Assembly (NCBI GenBank): GCA_001513285.1
Contig: LFTI01000072.1
Coordinates: forward strand, 51,337-89,581
Source of the DNA: Rikenellaceae bacterium DTU049
GTDB taxonomy: Bacteria; Bacteroidota; Bacteroidia; Bacteroidales; DTU049
Length of the DNA stretch: 38,245 bases
Direction: 5' to 3'
Notes under the pieces: generated by a model
Databases searched by the model: none
What the model saw: only the letters and a program-made list of their open reading frames with translations
Told to the model about the DNA's origin: nothing
Program-made: the position numbers and the translations under genes
Shown: positions 16,118 through 26,717 of the stretch, one piece after another
Numbering within the stretch: the first letter of the stretch is position 1
Layout of the letters: each line of letters starts with the position of its first letter

Positions 16118-17461
16118 TTAAAGATTATTTATTTTTTCTTTTAATTGCATAGCAAGCTCTTCGTAGCCTGGTTTACCTAATAATGCATACATATTATTTT
16201 TATAAGCTTCTACGCCAGGTTGATCAAAAGGGTTTATGCCAAAGCAATATCCACTCAGAGCACAAGCATATTCAAAGAAATATAGTAATTTACCTAAATA
16301 ATAAGCCGACATATACGGTATAGAAATTTTAATAACAGGCACACCACCATCATGATGAGCAATAGCAGTAGCACTCTCAGCTATTTGATTGATTTCACTT
16401 ATTCGTTTATTAGCTACAAATTCCATACCATCGTCTACATCTCTCGAACTGGGAATTGTAAGAGTATTAAATTGATTTTCTAAAGAAATTATAGTTTCAA
16501 AAAATACTCTTAACCCATCTTGAATATATTGCCCTAAAGAGTGCAAATCAGTAGTAAACATAGCAGAAACAGGCAAAATACCTAAATTATTTTTACCTTC
16601 ACTCTCGCCATATAACTGTTTCCACCATTCAGCTAAATAAAATAAAGATGGATAAAATGAAGTAAGCATCTCAATAGGTTTCCCTTTTTGATAGGCTAAA
16701 TGTCTAGTAGTTACATACTGAAAAGCTGCATTTTCGGACCAATCATCTATAAAAATATCTGATCTTTGACTATCAGCTCCGCTAAGCAATTCATTAATAT
16801 CTATACCAGCTAAATATAAAGGTACCAAGCCCACCGGAGATAATACAGAATATCTACCTCCGACATTATCTGGCACTATAAAACTACGATAACCTTCCTC
16901 AACAGATAATTTTCGTAAAGCACCTTTTTTCTCATCAGTAATAGTAATAACTCTTTTACTATACTGCTCACCATATTTATTTTTCATTTGCTCTCTAATC
17001 AACCTAAAAGCTATTGCTGGTTCAGTAGTAGTGCCACTTTTAGAAATTACAATTGTATAATAATTAGAATTTTCTAAAATTTTCAACTGTTTCTCTATAT
17101 ATGCAGCTTCTAAATGATGACCTAAATATACGATAGGTAATGATTCATATGGCAAATAATAGCGTAAAGCTTCTATTATTGCTCTAGTACCCATATATGA
17201 ACCACCTATTCCTATCATTACCAGTGTGTCAACATTATTATTTTTAATTTCATTTTTTATTTCTTCTAACTCACTAAAAAATTTTTTATCATCAAGCATC
17301 CTTTCTGGTAAATCTACCCATCCTAAAAACTCATTTCCTAATCCAGAACGCTCTATAATATTTTTTTGAGCATGAGAAAGATATGGCAATAATTGTTTAA
17401 TATCTTTTTCTTGTAATAATTCTTTTGCTAATGATAAATCTACGTTTACCTTATCATTCAT
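16118..17461 (-). CDS. pgi: Glucose-6-phosphate isomerase
   Basis: It interconverts glucose-6-phosphate and fructose-6-phosphate in glycolysis and gluconeogenesis. 447 residues, the compact form seen in Firmicutes and many Bacteroidota rather than the ~550-residue E. coli form. Signature stretches are GIGGSYMGTRAIIEAL (from about 84), the phosphate-binding SIS-domain motif SKSGTTTEP (about 140-148), GGRYSVLSPVGLVPL, and the C-terminal GINPFDQPGVEAYKNNMYAL. It heads a two-gene transcription unit with the Ig-like lipoprotein gene. The start at 17461 sits 10 bases after a -7 box, so the mRNA would be almost leaderless. Confidence 0.95.
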   Translation of the reverse strand: MNDKVNVDLSLAKELLQEKDIKQLLPYLSHAQKNIIERSGLGNEFLGWVDLPERMLDDKKFFSELEEIKNEIKNNNVDTLVMIGIGGSYMGTRAIIEALRYYLPYESLPIVYLGHHLEAAYIEKQLKILENSNYYTIVISKSGTTTEPAIAFRLIREQMKNKYGEQYSKRVITITDEKKGALRKLSVEEGYRSFIVPDNVGGRYSVLSPVGLVPLYLAGIDINELLSGADSQRSDIFIDDWSENAAFQYVTTRHLAYQKGKPIEMLTSFYPSLFYLAEWWKQLYGESEGKNNLGILPVSAMFTTDLHSLGQYIQDGLRVFFETIISLENQFNTLTIPSSRDVDDGMEFVANKRISEINQIAESATAIAHHDGGVPVIKISIPYMSAYYLGKLLYFFEYACALSGYCFGINPFDQPGVEAYKNNMYALLGKPGYEELAMQLKEKINNL

Positions 17462-17471
17462 AATTTTTTTT

Positions 17472-17479
17472 CAAAAATA
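17472..17479 (-). promoter_or_regulatory. -7 box (TATTTTTG) of pgi
   Basis: An exact TAnnTTTG match on the minus strand, 10 bases upstream of the pgi start codon. No obvious -33 element. This separates pgi from the epimerase gene about 150 bp upstream. Confidence 0.55.
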
Positions 17480-17612
17480 ATAAAATATAGTTTTATAAAA
17501 AAATTTAAGATTTTTTGATTATAAATCAAATTACTATCTTAAAAATATATTTATTCATTGTGAATCTATCAGAGTAATAATTTATTAATTAAATGCTTAA
17601 TTTAAATTTTTA

Positions 17613-18662
17613 TCAGTCTATATTATAAAAATTTTTGTACCATTTAATAAATTCTTTAATGCCATCCTGTACTTTAGTTGTAGGTTTATAACCAAAATCT
17701 CTCACTAAATCAGAAACATCTGCTTCAGTGTATGTTACATCCCCTGGTTGCATAGGTAGAAATTCCTTAATGGCTTTTTTGCCTAATTCATTTTCTATAG
17801 CTTCTATATAGTCTAATAACTTTACTGGACTAGAATTGCCAATATTATATACCTTATATGGAGCAATATTACTACTTGATGGATCTGGATTAGCATCCAT
17901 AGTGGGTTTAGCTGGTTTATCTATGACTTTAACTACTCCTTTAATAATATCATCGATAAATGTAAAATCTCTAGTCATATTGCCATAATTAAATACTTGG
18001 ATAAGCTTATTCTCTAATATAGATTTTGTAAATAAAAATAATGCCATATCTGGTCGTCCCCACGGCCCATAAACAGTGAAAAATCTCAATCCTGTAGTAG
18101 GTATATTAAATAAATGACTATAAACGTGTGCCATTAATTCATTGCTTTTTTTAGTAGCAGCATATAAACTAATAGGATGATCTACACTGTCTGCTGTGCT
18201 TAGAGGCATTTTGGTATTGCCACCATATACACTAGATGAGCTTGCATATACTAAATGTTTAATATTACTATCGCGAGCAGCCTCTAGAATATTTAAAAAC
18301 CCAACAATATTGCTGTCTATATAAGCATAGGGATTTTCTAAACTGTATCTCACACCAGCCTGAGCTGCTAAATGGCAAATGTTGTCAAATTGTTCGTTAA
18401 GTACAAGATTTTGGATAGCTTCTTTGTCTTCCAAATTCATTCTTATAAAATTATAATTAGGATATTTAGTACTAGTAATACGTTTGTTCCAACTCACTGC
18501 ATCTTTATCAATGCCCGTTTCAGCTAATCGAGCATATTTTAAATTCACATCATAATAGTTATTAATGTTATCTATTCCTACCACATTATCGCCTCTTTCT
18601 AATAATTTTTTTGTCAAATGAAATCCAATAAATCCAGCACTGCCAGTAACTAGTATTTTCAT
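17613..18662 (-). CDS. NAD-dependent sugar-nucleotide epimerase (UDP-glucuronate 4-epimerase-like)
   Basis: An extended short-chain dehydrogenase of 349 residues: the Rossmann motif GSAGFIG is at 7-13, the catalytic YAATK at 167-171 (Tyr167, Lys171), and the upstream SSSSVYG supplies the catalytic serine region. The signature [20 protein letters not shown] and the N-terminal [16 protein letters not shown] place it closest to UDP-glucuronate 4-epimerases (CapI/LpsL type), which make UDP-galacturonate for surface polysaccharides. Other UDP-hexose 4-epimerase specificities are possible. It starts 31 bp after the ruvB stop codon on the same strand, with a weak -7-like TATTTTG upstream, so it may be part of the ruvB transcript. 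Confidence 0.88.
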   Translation of the reverse strand: MKILVTGSAGFIGFHLTKKLLERGDNVVGIDNINNYYDVNLKYARLAETGIDKDAVSWNKRITSTKYPNYNFIRMNLEDKEAIQNLVLNEQFDNICHLAAQAGVRYSLENPYAYIDSNIVGFLNILEAARDSNIKHLVYASSSSVYGGNTKMPLSTADSVDHPISLYAATKKSNELMAHVYSHLFNIPTTGLRFFTVYGPWGRPDMALFLFTKSILENKLIQVFNYGNMTRDFTFIDDIIKGVVKVIDKPAKPTMDANPDPSSSNIAPYKVYNIGNSSPVKLLDYIEAIENELGKKAIKEFLPMQPGDVTYTEADVSDLVRDFGYKPTTKVQDGIKEFIKWYKNFYNID

Positions 18663-18693
18663 AAAAATGATTATTTATAAATTAATAAAATTA

Positions 18694-19728
18694 TCAAAAT
18701 AATGACATAGTATCATCATTTCCTTTATTTTTAATGTTTAAATGTTCATAAGCTAATTTTGTAGCTTCACGGCCACGTGGAGTACGCTTTAGATAACCCT
18801 GCTGTATTAGAAAAGGCTCATAAACTTCCTCAATAGTACCAGGATCTTCACTCACAGCAGTAGCAATGGTATTTAAACCGACAGGACCGCCATTAAATTT
18901 TTCAATAATAGTTGATAAAATTTTAATATCCATTTCATCTAGCCCATGAGAATCGATATTAAGAGCATTGAGAGCATAAAGAGTGATTTGCTTTTCTATA
19001 ACTCCAGAGCCTTTTATCTGTGCAAAATCTCTTACTCTACGCAATAATAAATTTGCTATACGGGGAGTTCCTCTACTACGGCGAGCAATTTCCTCTGCTG
19101 CATTCATGTCTATCTCTACATTTAATATTTTGGCAGACCTGAGTACTATTTGTAGTAAAACATCAGTAGTGTAGTAATCTAATCTAGAACTTATACCAAA
19201 TCTAGACCTCAAAGGAGATGTCAATAATCCAGACCTAGTAGTAGCACCAATGAGAGTAAATGGATTTAATTTAATTTGAATAGATTTAGCATTGGGGCCA
19301 GACTCTATGAGAATGTCTATTTTATAATCCTCCATAGCAGAGTACAAATATTCCTCTACTACTGAGCTGAGGCGATGTATCTCATCTATAAATAATACAT
19401 CAAATGGTTTCATAGAAGTTAACAAACCAGCTAAATCTCCAGGCTTCTCTAGCACTGGTCCAGAAGTCACTTTAATATCTACACCTAATTCATTTGCGAT
19501 AATATATGAAAGAGTAGTTTTTCCTAAACCCGGTGGTCCATGTAGCAAAACATGATCTAAAGCCTCATGACGAGCTTTAGCAGCTTTCACAAAAATTCGT
19601 AAGTTTTCTACTATCTGCGGTTGCCCAAAAAATTCACCAAAATTTTTTGGCCTTATCAAGCTCTCATACTCTCGATCCTTTTCACTTAAATTTTCTTTGT
19701 CTAAATTTAATGCTTCATTCCTAATCAT
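18694..19728 (-). CDS. ruvB: Holliday junction branch-migration ATPase RuvB
   Basis: The hexameric motor that, with RuvA, drives branch migration of Holliday junctions before RuvC cleavage. 344 residues, the normal length. The N-terminal part has [11 protein letters not shown]; Walker A GPPGLGKT is at 64-71, Walker [11 protein letters not shown] at about 111-120, and sensor-1 [18 protein letters not shown] starts near 161. The C-terminal winged helix includes [16 protein letters not shown] and the ending [11 protein letters not shown]. ruvA and ruvC are not nearby. It is the first gene of a leftward unit with the epimerase. Confidence 0.97.
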   Translation of the reverse strand: MIRNEALNLDKENLSEKDREYESLIRPKNFGEFFGQPQIVENLRIFVKAAKARHEALDHVLLHGPPGLGKTTLSYIIANELGVDIKVTSGPVLEKPGDLAGLLTSMKPFDVLFIDEIHRLSSVVEEYLYSAMEDYKIDILIESGPNAKSIQIKLNPFTLIGATTRSGLLTSPLRSRFGISSRLDYYTTDVLLQIVLRSAKILNVEIDMNAAEEIARRSRGTPRIANLLLRRVRDFAQIKGSGVIEKQITLYALNALNIDSHGLDEMDIKILSTIIEKFNGGPVGLNTIATAVSEDPGTIEEVYEPFLIQQGYLKRTPRGREATKLAYEHLNIKNKGNDDTMSLF

Positions 19729-19748
19729 AGTAAAATGTTAAGTTTTTC

Positions 19749-19756
19749 CAAAGTTA
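19749..19756 (-). promoter_or_regulatory. -7 box (TAACTTTG) of ruvB
   Basis: An exact TAnnTTTG match on the minus strand, 20 bases before the ruvB ATG. No good -33 TTG was seen and no LexA-like box was recognised. Confidence 0.55.
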
Positions 19757-19800
19757 CAAAACTTTATTTAAATATATTTATTTCACATGAGTTATACAAA

Positions 19801-22800
19801 TTAATGCTGTACTACAATTTTATTAATGTATTTACTTTCATTAATAAATAATTGTAAATAATAAATACCATCAGCTAAATTAGATAAATCTATATAAAAA
19901 TTATTTTGTGAATTTAGAAATATATTTGTAGGGATTATTCTCCCAGTGATGTCGAATAATGATAATCCCTTTAAGCTCATATCGTCATTTAATTTGATAT
20001 TTACTCTATCACTAGTAGGATTAGGAAAAATATTTATCACTTGATGTGATATCTCTTCTATATTTTGGCAATCATCTACAAAGGCTACAATAGGAACTTT
20101 GCTACTAGAGCAATCTGGTATTTTGATTTCCCAATCATAAAAATAGTAATAATATCCTGGATCTGAAGCCGAATTGCCAGTGATAGATAAAACATTATTA
20201 ATTTGATAAGGATAATTACTGCCACTATTGTTTCTCCATAGATTAGGTGAACCTGGTCCCCATAGTTTTAGATTATTAGCTATAGGTAAATTAAATCCTA
20301 AGTTAATACGAGAGATGCCATTGGGGATATTTACAGTTTTATCAGCAATAGTATTACCTTGGTAATCAGTTAATTCTATATATCTATTGCCTGCTGTCTG
20401 AGCATTTACCTCAACAGAAACTAATACAGAATTAGTATAACTGTTAAAAATCAAATAATGCTGATTAGAATATGTAAAATAACCGCCATTACTAGAACTG
20501 CGAGTATCACCAACATTGTAAGAAGCTGATGGGAAATAATCCTGAACCCAATAAGTAGTTGTCTGCTGTAAAGCAGGAGTAATGAATGACTGACCACTAT
20601 TAAACGAAGTTAAGTCTGCTGTAGAATAGTACCATAAAACTTCACCATTGCCATAAGCACTTAAATTAGCCGTTTCATTTGGACAAATTGTATCTCCGAT
20701 GACCGTAGGAGGTTGTGGTCTATTGATATTAACAATGTTTGTTTTTGTAATACTATGACTACCATAACTGTTGCTAGTACTTAAAGATACTGTATAAACC
20801 CCATTATTATTGTAAATATGGTAAGGTGATTGTAGATTTGATGTATTGCCATCACCAAAGTCCCAAAACCAGCTAGTAGGATTGTGAAATGACTTATCAA
20901 TAAATTGAACAAAGCCATTACATGGATTTATTGAATCTATTTGAAAAGCTGATAATGGAGCCACATTTGTAGCATTACAAATCCACACTGCTTCGAAACC
21001 ACTTAAATTAAGAGCTTGATCAGAATGTAATTTTAAAGTCAATGAATTACCAGTAGAGAATATAGTATCTGGAGCACCCGTAGTATTGCAATATCTACCA
21101 AGAGAAGGGCTACTAGTACTAGGTCCATCAAATATTTCTAAATAATCATAATCGCAACTATAACCACTACCAGGTTCTATATCGAAAGAATTAAAAAAAA
21201 GCATAATTGAAGTTGCACCAGTAGGGCTAATAGTGATAATAGCATCCGACATATCATCATAATTACCATTAGGCCCACCACCATCATACAAAATCCCATT
21301 ACAATTGGAAACAATACCACCACTACCATCTAGTGGCATTTGAACATAACACAAGTTATTAGGATCTATTGAAATGTAATTTGTCATAGTTAAAGTATCT
21401 ATGCCACAACTATTGCCATCAGCTATAAGTGTAACAGAATAATTGCCATAGCTGTTATAAGTGTGAGAAGGATTTTGCAAAGTGCTAGTACTACCATCAC
21501 CAAAATCCCAATAATATGAAGCTGCATTATTAGATAAATTACTAAATTGTACGGTTAATGGAGCTTGACAATCTTGGGTAATAGACGCTGAGAAATTAGC
21601 TGATACACCTGGCTGATATTGATCACCTACACCAATAGCATACATAGCATTAGTAACAGCCTCTACCTCATCAGAACAAGGACCATATAAGTCTGTAGCT
21701 GTCAAAATTGTAAAAAAACGAGCATCAGCATAAGTAGCTGAAGGAGGTAAATAGTTTACTAAAGTATAATATGCTATCTTAGCTGCCTTGTCTATTCCAA
21801 TACCAGTAACTGAATAGTTATTACCAAGATCATTAGTTCCAGTTTTTCCATTTACTAAAATATAAAACCAATGACTAAAAACCGTACCGTTATTATGCAC
21901 TTCTTCACTTGGATCCCAGTAATCACCGTAATAAGTGTCAGGATTTTGATATGCATTAGGATTAGCAAGTGATCTAAAAGCAGCACCTATATCCTCACCT
22001 ATAGTCCAATTAGCATCAGTAGGTTTAGCATAAAACTCTACAACTGTGGCAAAAATATCGCTAAAAGCTTCATTTAATGCACCAGATTCATTAGCATAGA
22101 CTAATCCTGCTGTAAATTCTGTAAGGCCATGTGTGATTTCATGAGCAGTAATGTCAACAGTTGTCAAAGGAGAATATGTGGCATTACCATCACCATATGT
22201 CATTCTAGCGCCATCCCAAAAGGCATTAACATTATTAGATAAGCCAAATGCAATGAGGTCTGCATGCACATAATTATATAAAGCAAAACCATTATTATCT
22301 ATGCTGTTTCTATTGAATGTATTATAAAAATAATCATAATATTTCTCTGAAGCCCAGTGTGCATCAGTAGCAACTTCATCTTGTTGCGCATTTACATTAT
22401 TCCAGTAATTATCATCATCAGTAAAATCTACAGCACTATAATAATTACTGCCTAGTTGCATATTATAAGTAAAAATACCATTACCTCTGCCAGATTCCCT
22501 TAATCTATAATATCCATTGTAAGAATCTGTAGTTATAGTTTGAGTGCCACTATATTTTGTTACTGCTGTCCCTTGCACATCTGAATTTTGTATTTTATTT
22601 ATAATATCTATAATTTCTCCAGTATTCGCATCTATATAATAATCTTTTTTAGCGAGGGGTTTTTTAGAATAAATAGTTAGCTTGTATGCCAAGCTTTCTC
22701 GATCATTAGTTTTATAAATCACTAAATGTGGTTGAGGAGTATAAGTAGCATTTTGATCTTTATTAATAATTTTCAAATATGCCTCCTCAGCACTATCCTG

Positions 22801-23259
22801 CCACATATATAAATCTGCTTTATGTACATCTAGAGCAATTTTAACTGCCATATCACCACTAATTGATGGGCTAGAAATAGGATGGATATTTGTCCAAATG
22901 GTTCCACTAAAAGAATTAATTTTCCCATTTTTCACATGCAATTTAAAAATAGCCCATTCAATAGGTATAGTATCATAATATTCTTGGTAGATATAATGCT
23001 CAAATCCTAATAAATCTTTATCTACATTTAATAATTTAAAATTTATTTTAAAAGTTTTTTGCCACTCAGAGAGGAGCTGATCAATAGTTTTATCTAAACT
23101 ACTATTAAATTTAATGTAAGAAGGGAATGTTTTATTATCATTATAATAAATGCGATCAGCACCATTTATAATCTTATTTGCTTCAGCATTATTATATTCC
23201 TGCGAATAGATAATAATGTAAATTATACAACATAAAACTGTTAAAATTGTTTTTTTCAT
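19801..23259 (-). CDS. Secreted M4 (thermolysin-like) metallopeptidase with PKD and CUB domains and T9SS type A signal
   Basis: 1152 residues. After a signal peptide comes a FTP/PepSY-type propeptide (about 30-210), then the M4 catalytic domain: zinc motif HEITH at 373-377 and NEAFSD with the third ligand Glu397, exactly 20 residues after the second His as in thermolysin. A PKD domain follows (about 570-650, YYWDFGDGSTS), a CUB-like domain (about 660-785, YDYLEIFDGPST), a second PKD (WFWDFGDGNTS), and an Ig-like and jelly-roll region. The C-terminal T9SS type A sorting domain has INIFPNPTSDRVNIKL and LADGIYYLQL. It is probably exported through T9SS, anchored or released, and degrades extracellular protein. 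It is divergent from the next gene across 261 bp. Confidence 0.92.
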   Translation of the reverse strand: MKKTILTVLCCIIYIIIYSQEYNNAEANKIINGADRIYYNDNKTFPSYIKFNSSLDKTIDQLLSEWQKTFKINFKLLNVDKDLLGFEHYIYQEYYDTIPIEWAIFKLHVKNGKINSFSGTIWTNIHPISSPSISGDMAVKIALDVHKADLYMWQDSAEEAYLKIINKDQNATYTPQPHLVIYKTNDRESLAYKLTIYSKKPLAKKDYYIDANTGEIIDIINKIQNSDVQGTAVTKYSGTQTITTDSYNGYYRLRESGRGNGIFTYNMQLGSNYYSAVDFTDDDNYWNNVNAQQDEVATDAHWASEKYYDYFYNTFNRNSIDNNGFALYNYVHADLIAFGLSNNVNAFWDGARMTYGDGNATYSPLTTVDITAHEITHGLTEFTAGLVYANESGALNEAFSDIFATVVEFYAKPTDANWTIGEDIGAAFRSLANPNAYQNPDTYYGDYWDPSEEVHNNGTVFSHWFYILVNGKTGTNDLGNNYSVTGIGIDKAAKIAYYTLVNYLPPSATYADARFFTILTATDLYGPCSDEVEAVTNAMYAIGVGDQYQPGVSANFSASITQDCQAPLTVQFSNLSNNAASYYWDFGDGSTSTLQNPSHTYNSYGNYSVTLIADGNSCGIDTLTMTNYISIDPNNLCYVQMPLDGSGGIVSNCNGILYDGGGPNGNYDDMSDAIITISPTGATSIMLFFNSFDIEPGSGYSCDYDYLEIFDGPSTSSPSLGRYCNTTGAPDTIFSTGNSLTLKLHSDQALNLSGFEAVWICNATNVAPLSAFQIDSINPCNGFVQFIDKSFHNPTSWFWDFGDGNTSNLQSPYHIYNNNGVYTVSLSTSNSYGSHSITKTNIVNINRPQPPTVIGDTICPNETANLSAYGNGEVLWYYSTADLTSFNSGQSFITPALQQTTTYWVQDYFPSASYNVGDTRSSSNGGYFTYSNQHYLIFNSYTNSVLVSVEVNAQTAGNRYIELTDYQGNTIADKTVNIPNGISRINLGFNLPIANNLKLWGPGSPNLWRNNSGSNYPYQINNVLSITGNSASDPGYYYYFYDWEIKIPDCSSSKVPIVAFVDDCQNIEEISHQVINIFPNPTSDRVNIKLNDDMSLKGLSLFDITGRIIPTNIFLNSQNNFYIDLSNLADGIYYLQLFINESKYINKIVVQH

Positions 23260-23520
23260 AATTTGTAAATTTATTTATAAAATTACTAAAATTTTTTAAT
23301 TAATTATAAAATCGTAGATATTCCCTTTAATGAAAAAATTTAATTTTACCATTGAATTTGATTTTAAAAATTAATATTAATAAATATCTAATTTGACTAA
23401 ATTAATATGTAATATAACTAAAATATATAAAAAATAATGATAATTAAAAAAAATATATTAAATTTGTTTACAGAAAAAAATTGTTTATAAAATTTTGAAA
23501 TTAATCTTAAAATATTATAC
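23260..23520. promoter_or_regulatory. Very AT-rich divergent promoter region of the two T9SS cargo genes
   Basis: 261 bp with very few G or C, separating divergent start codons. No exact TAnnTTTG box was found for either gene. The nearest candidates are AAATTTTG on the plus strand near 23490 and TAATTTTA on the minus strand near 23285. No coding sense. Confidence 0.4.
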
Positions 23521-26500
23521 ATGAAAAAAATTTTTACTTTGTTGATTTTTATTTTGATTATTCAAATTAAACTATTTTCTCAATGCTATAATTGTAATAG
23601 TAATTATCCAACTTCTACGCAATCAATTAGTCCAGGACAAACTATAACTGTTAGTACATGCGTATATGGTGGAGAATATTCTCGATATAATGTAACTTCA
23701 GGAGTTACTTATACATGGGAAACTTGTGGTGATACAGATTTTGATACCCAGCTAACTTTATTTCAAGGTAATACTTGTGGTAGTGGAACGGTTTTAGCAT
23801 ATAATGATGACGGTTGTGGTTTACAATCTTCTATCACATGGACAGCTAATTTTACAGGTGTTGTTACTTTATTAGTCAGTAAATATAACTGCCAAAATCA
23901 ATCTACTTGCATGACTTTAAATTGGAGTGCAAGTGGTGGTAGTGGTGGAGGTGGTAGTGGTGGTGCTACATGTATCAATGCTGATCCATTTTGTACTGGC
24001 ACTACTTATAATTTTCCTGCTGGGGTTAATAGTGGAACTGGTGAAACTGGTCCAAATTATTGTTGCTTGTATTCCACTCCTAATCCAGTATGGTATTATC
24101 TACTTATTGACCAACCCGGCAATATAGAAATATATATTCATAGTAGTCCTCAAAAAGATTTAGATTTTATCTGCTGGGGACCTTTTACTAATATTGATGA
24201 TCCTTGTATGTATCCAACTACATATTTAACTAATAGTGGGGGGTGTTCTAGTCATCATGCTCCTGGTGCTGGTGGAGGATATCCATCTGGTAATACTGTG
24301 GATTGTAGTTATAGCGCTTCTTCGGAGGAATGGTGTTATATACCTAATGCACAGACAGGCCAATTCTATATATTATTAATTACAAACTATTCTAATCAAT
24401 CATGTAATATTATTTTTGAGCAAACAAATGCAGGACAACCAGGTGCAGGTAGTACTAACTGCAATATCGTTATATGTAATATGTCGAATATTACTGCTAC
24501 TCCCACAGCTTGTAATCCATCTACTAATTTATATTCCGTATCTGGTACCATTACTTTTACAGATCCACCAACTTCCGGACAATTAATAGTTACTGATAAT
24601 AGTGGAGCTTCTCAAACATTTAATCCCCCTTTTAATAGTCCGATAAATTACACTTTGACAGGATTAAACTCTAATGGCACTACACATACTGTAACTGCTC
24701 AATTTACAAATGCTCCTTCGTGTACTGCTTCTATTACATATAATGCACCATCAGCTTGTAATATGTGCAATGCTAATGCAGGCCCAGACAAGACTGTTTG
24801 CGGATTGAGTACAAATTTAGAAGCAGTCATAAATCCAGATAATGCTTCATATCATTGGTCACCTACTGCAGGTATTAGTTTTGCTAATGTTAATTCACCT
24901 ACTACTTCTATTACAGCTACTGCTCCAGGTGTGTATACACTTACATGGAATGTTACTTCTACATATGGCGTCACTTGTACTGATCAAGTAGTTATAACTT
25001 TTGACAAGCCGACGGTTACAGCAACAACAAGTCCTTCAACGATATGTAATGGACAAACCTCAGTATTAACAGCAAGTGGTACAGATAATTATAGTTGGAG
25101 TACAGGAGGCAATACAGCCAGCATAACAGTTACACCAAATTTAACAACCACATATACAGTAACTGGTACAAGTGCAGCAGGATGTACAGGCACAGCAACA
25201 GTAAGTGTAACGGTAAATCCATTGCCAACAGTTACAGCAACATCAAGTCCATCAGCGATATGCAATGGACAAACCTCAGTATTAACAGCAAGTGGTACAG
25301 ATAATTATAGTTGGAGTACAGGAGGCAATACAGCCAGCATAACAGTTACACCAAGTTCAACGACTACATACACAGTAACAGGGACAAGTACAGCAGGATG
25401 TACAGGCACAGCCACAGTAAGTGTAACAGTAAATCCATTGCCTACGGTAACTGCAACAGCAAGCCCAACGGCTATATGTAATGGACAAACCTCAGTATTA
25501 ACAGCAAGTGGTACAGATAATTATAGTTGGAGTACAGGAGGCAATACAGCCAGCATAACAGTTACACCAAGTTCAACAACGACATACACAGTAACAGGGA
25601 CAAGTACGGCAGGATGTACAGGCACAGCGACAGTGAGTGTTACAGTAAATCCATTGCCAACGGTGTCAGCATCAGCAAGTCCAGCAGCGATATGCTCTGG
25701 AGCAAGTTCAGTATTAACAGCAAGTGGGGCAAGCACATATAGTTGGTCTGGTGGATTAGGGACAGGAGCAAGTAAAACTGTTACACCAAGTGCAACGACT
25801 ACTTACACTGTAACTGGTACAAGTACAGCGGGATGTACAGGAACAGCAACAGTAACTGTAACAGTAAATCCATTGCCAACAATTAATTATACCACTACCC
25901 AATCACATTGTGGACAATCCGATGGGAATATAATAACCAATGTAACTGGTGGTATTCCTCCATATGTTTATCAATGGTCTAATGGAGCAAATAGCGAAAA
26001 TTTAATTAATATTTCTGCTGGAAATTATAATTTAACAGTTACCGATGCGAATGGATGTAGCTCATATATTTCTATAATGCTGACAGAGGCCCCTATGCCT
26101 CAAGCAAATTTTGCACCTAAACCACAAATCACAACTATTGAAGATCCAATAATATATTTTGAAAACTATTCTACTGGTGCGAGTTTTTATGAATGGGATT
26201 TTGGTGATGGAAATATATCAACAGAATATTCTCCTACATATTCATACACAAATCCTGGTGAATACCATGTTATTTTATCAGTAGCAGATGAATACGGATG
26301 TATAGATACAGTGGGAGCCAATATAATTATTAAAGAAGGGGCTAATACCTTTTATATTCCTAATGCATTTACACCTAATGGGAACGATTTAAATGAATTA
26401 TTTAATATTACAGCAACTAACATAAATCCGAATACTTTTGAAATGAGAATTTATGATAGATGGGGAAAACAATTATTCTATACTACAGACGTAAATCAAG

Positions 26501-26625
26501 GGTGGAATGGTACATATAAGGGAGAACCTGTCCCTCAAGGTATTTATACTTATATTATAAAATTTGAAGATTCACAAGGCTATAAAAAAGAGATAGTAAT
26601 AGGTGAAGTTATATTACTAAAATAG
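23521..26625 (+). CDS. Giant secreted adhesin-like protein: tandem Ig-like repeats, SprB-type repeat, PKD, T9SS type B signal
   Basis: 1034 residues. A signal peptide (ending LFSQC) leads into two Cys-rich N-terminal domains split by a glycine-serine linker ([11 protein letters not shown], about 139-149). Residues of about 497-785 are four tandem Ig-like repeats of 72-73 residues, each from PTVxAxxSP to [12 protein letters not shown]. Then come a SprB-type repeat ([25 protein letters not shown]), a PKD domain ([11 protein letters not shown]) and the gliding-associated T9SS type B domain ([30 protein letters not shown]). Such proteins are surface adhesins or matrix components in Bacteroidota. 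The substrate is unknown. SprB itself is far longer, so it is not called sprB. Confidence 0.88.
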   Translation: MKKIFTLLIFILIIQIKLFSQCYNCNSNYPTSTQSISPGQTITVSTCVYGGEYSRYNVTSGVTYTWETCGDTDFDTQLTLFQGNTCGSGTVLAYNDDGCGLQSSITWTANFTGVVTLLVSKYNCQNQSTCMTLNWSASGGSGGGGSGGATCINADPFCTGTTYNFPAGVNSGTGETGPNYCCLYSTPNPVWYYLLIDQPGNIEIYIHSSPQKDLDFICWGPFTNIDDPCMYPTTYLTNSGGCSSHHAPGAGGGYPSGNTVDCSYSASSEEWCYIPNAQTGQFYILLITNYSNQSCNIIFEQTNAGQPGAGSTNCNIVICNMSNITATPTACNPSTNLYSVSGTITFTDPPTSGQLIVTDNSGASQTFNPPFNSPINYTLTGLNSNGTTHTVTAQFTNAPSCTASITYNAPSACNMCNANAGPDKTVCGLSTNLEAVINPDNASYHWSPTAGISFANVNSPTTSITATAPGVYTLTWNVTSTYGVTCTDQVVITFDKPTVTATTSPSTICNGQTSVLTASGTDNYSWSTGGNTASITVTPNLTTTYTVTGTSAAGCTGTATVSVTVNPLPTVTATSSPSAICNGQTSVLTASGTDNYSWSTGGNTASITVTPSSTTTYTVTGTSTAGCTGTATVSVTVNPLPTVTATASPTAICNGQTSVLTASGTDNYSWSTGGNTASITVTPSSTTTYTVTGTSTAGCTGTATVSVTVNPLPTVSASASPAAICSGASSVLTASGASTYSWSGGLGTGASKTVTPSATTTYTVTGTSTAGCTGTATVTVTVNPLPTINYTTTQSHCGQSDGNIITNVTGGIPPYVYQWSNGANSENLINISAGNYNLTVTDANGCSSYISIMLTEAPMPQANFAPKPQITTIEDPIIYFENYSTGASFYEWDFGDGNISTEYSPTYSYTNPGEYHVILSVADEYGCIDTVGANIIIKEGANTFYIPNAFTPNGNDLNELFNITATNINPNTFEMRIYDRWGKQLFYTTDVNQGWNGTYKGEPVPQGIYTYIIKFEDSQGYKKEIVIGEVILLK
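25009..25875 (+). repeat. Four tandem 216/219-bp coding repeats
   Basis: Units are 25009-25224, 25225-25440, 25441-25656 (216 bp each) and 25657-25875 (219 bp, diverged). Units 1-3 are almost identical at DNA level through a central block that includes the codons for [20 protein letters not shown], including at synonymous sites. That implies recent duplication or gene conversion rather than protein-level selection alone. Confidence 0.95.
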
Positions 26626-26688
26626 TTTTTGTTATTACAATAGAACTATTTGAAGATAGTTTAAATTGATAACCTCATAATGTTTTAA

Positions 26689-26696
26689 TAATTTTG
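26689..26696 (+). promoter_or_regulatory. -7 box (TAATTTTG) of cinA with -33 TTG
   Basis: An exact TAnnTTTG match, with TTG at 26666-26668 lying 20 bp upstream. The last three bases of the box are the TTG of a spurious upstream start, so cinA must begin at the ATG at 26718. Confidence 0.6.
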
Positions 26697-26717
26697 TATA
26701 AAATTATTAAAATTAGT

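Noticed and set aside
14519-19728. Surface-polysaccharide cluster around the epimerase
   Set aside because: Neighbours are ruvB, pgi and an Ig-like lipoprotein; no glycosyltransferases or polymerase/flippase genes are adjacent.
25521-25736. Antisense open frame within the tandem repeats
   Set aside because: It is a by-product of the repeated codons of the surface-protein gene. Similar shadow frames recur at the 216/432-bp period on the other strand and in other frames.
25009-25875. Regular repeats considered as a CRISPR array
   Set aside because: Units are 216 bp, contiguous without spacers, in frame, and encode Ig-like domains; no cas genes are present.
26644-26661. Weak hairpin (AACTAT/ATAGTT) after the T9SS type B gene as a terminator
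   Set aside because: Only a 6-bp AT stem and no T-run; not strong enough to call.
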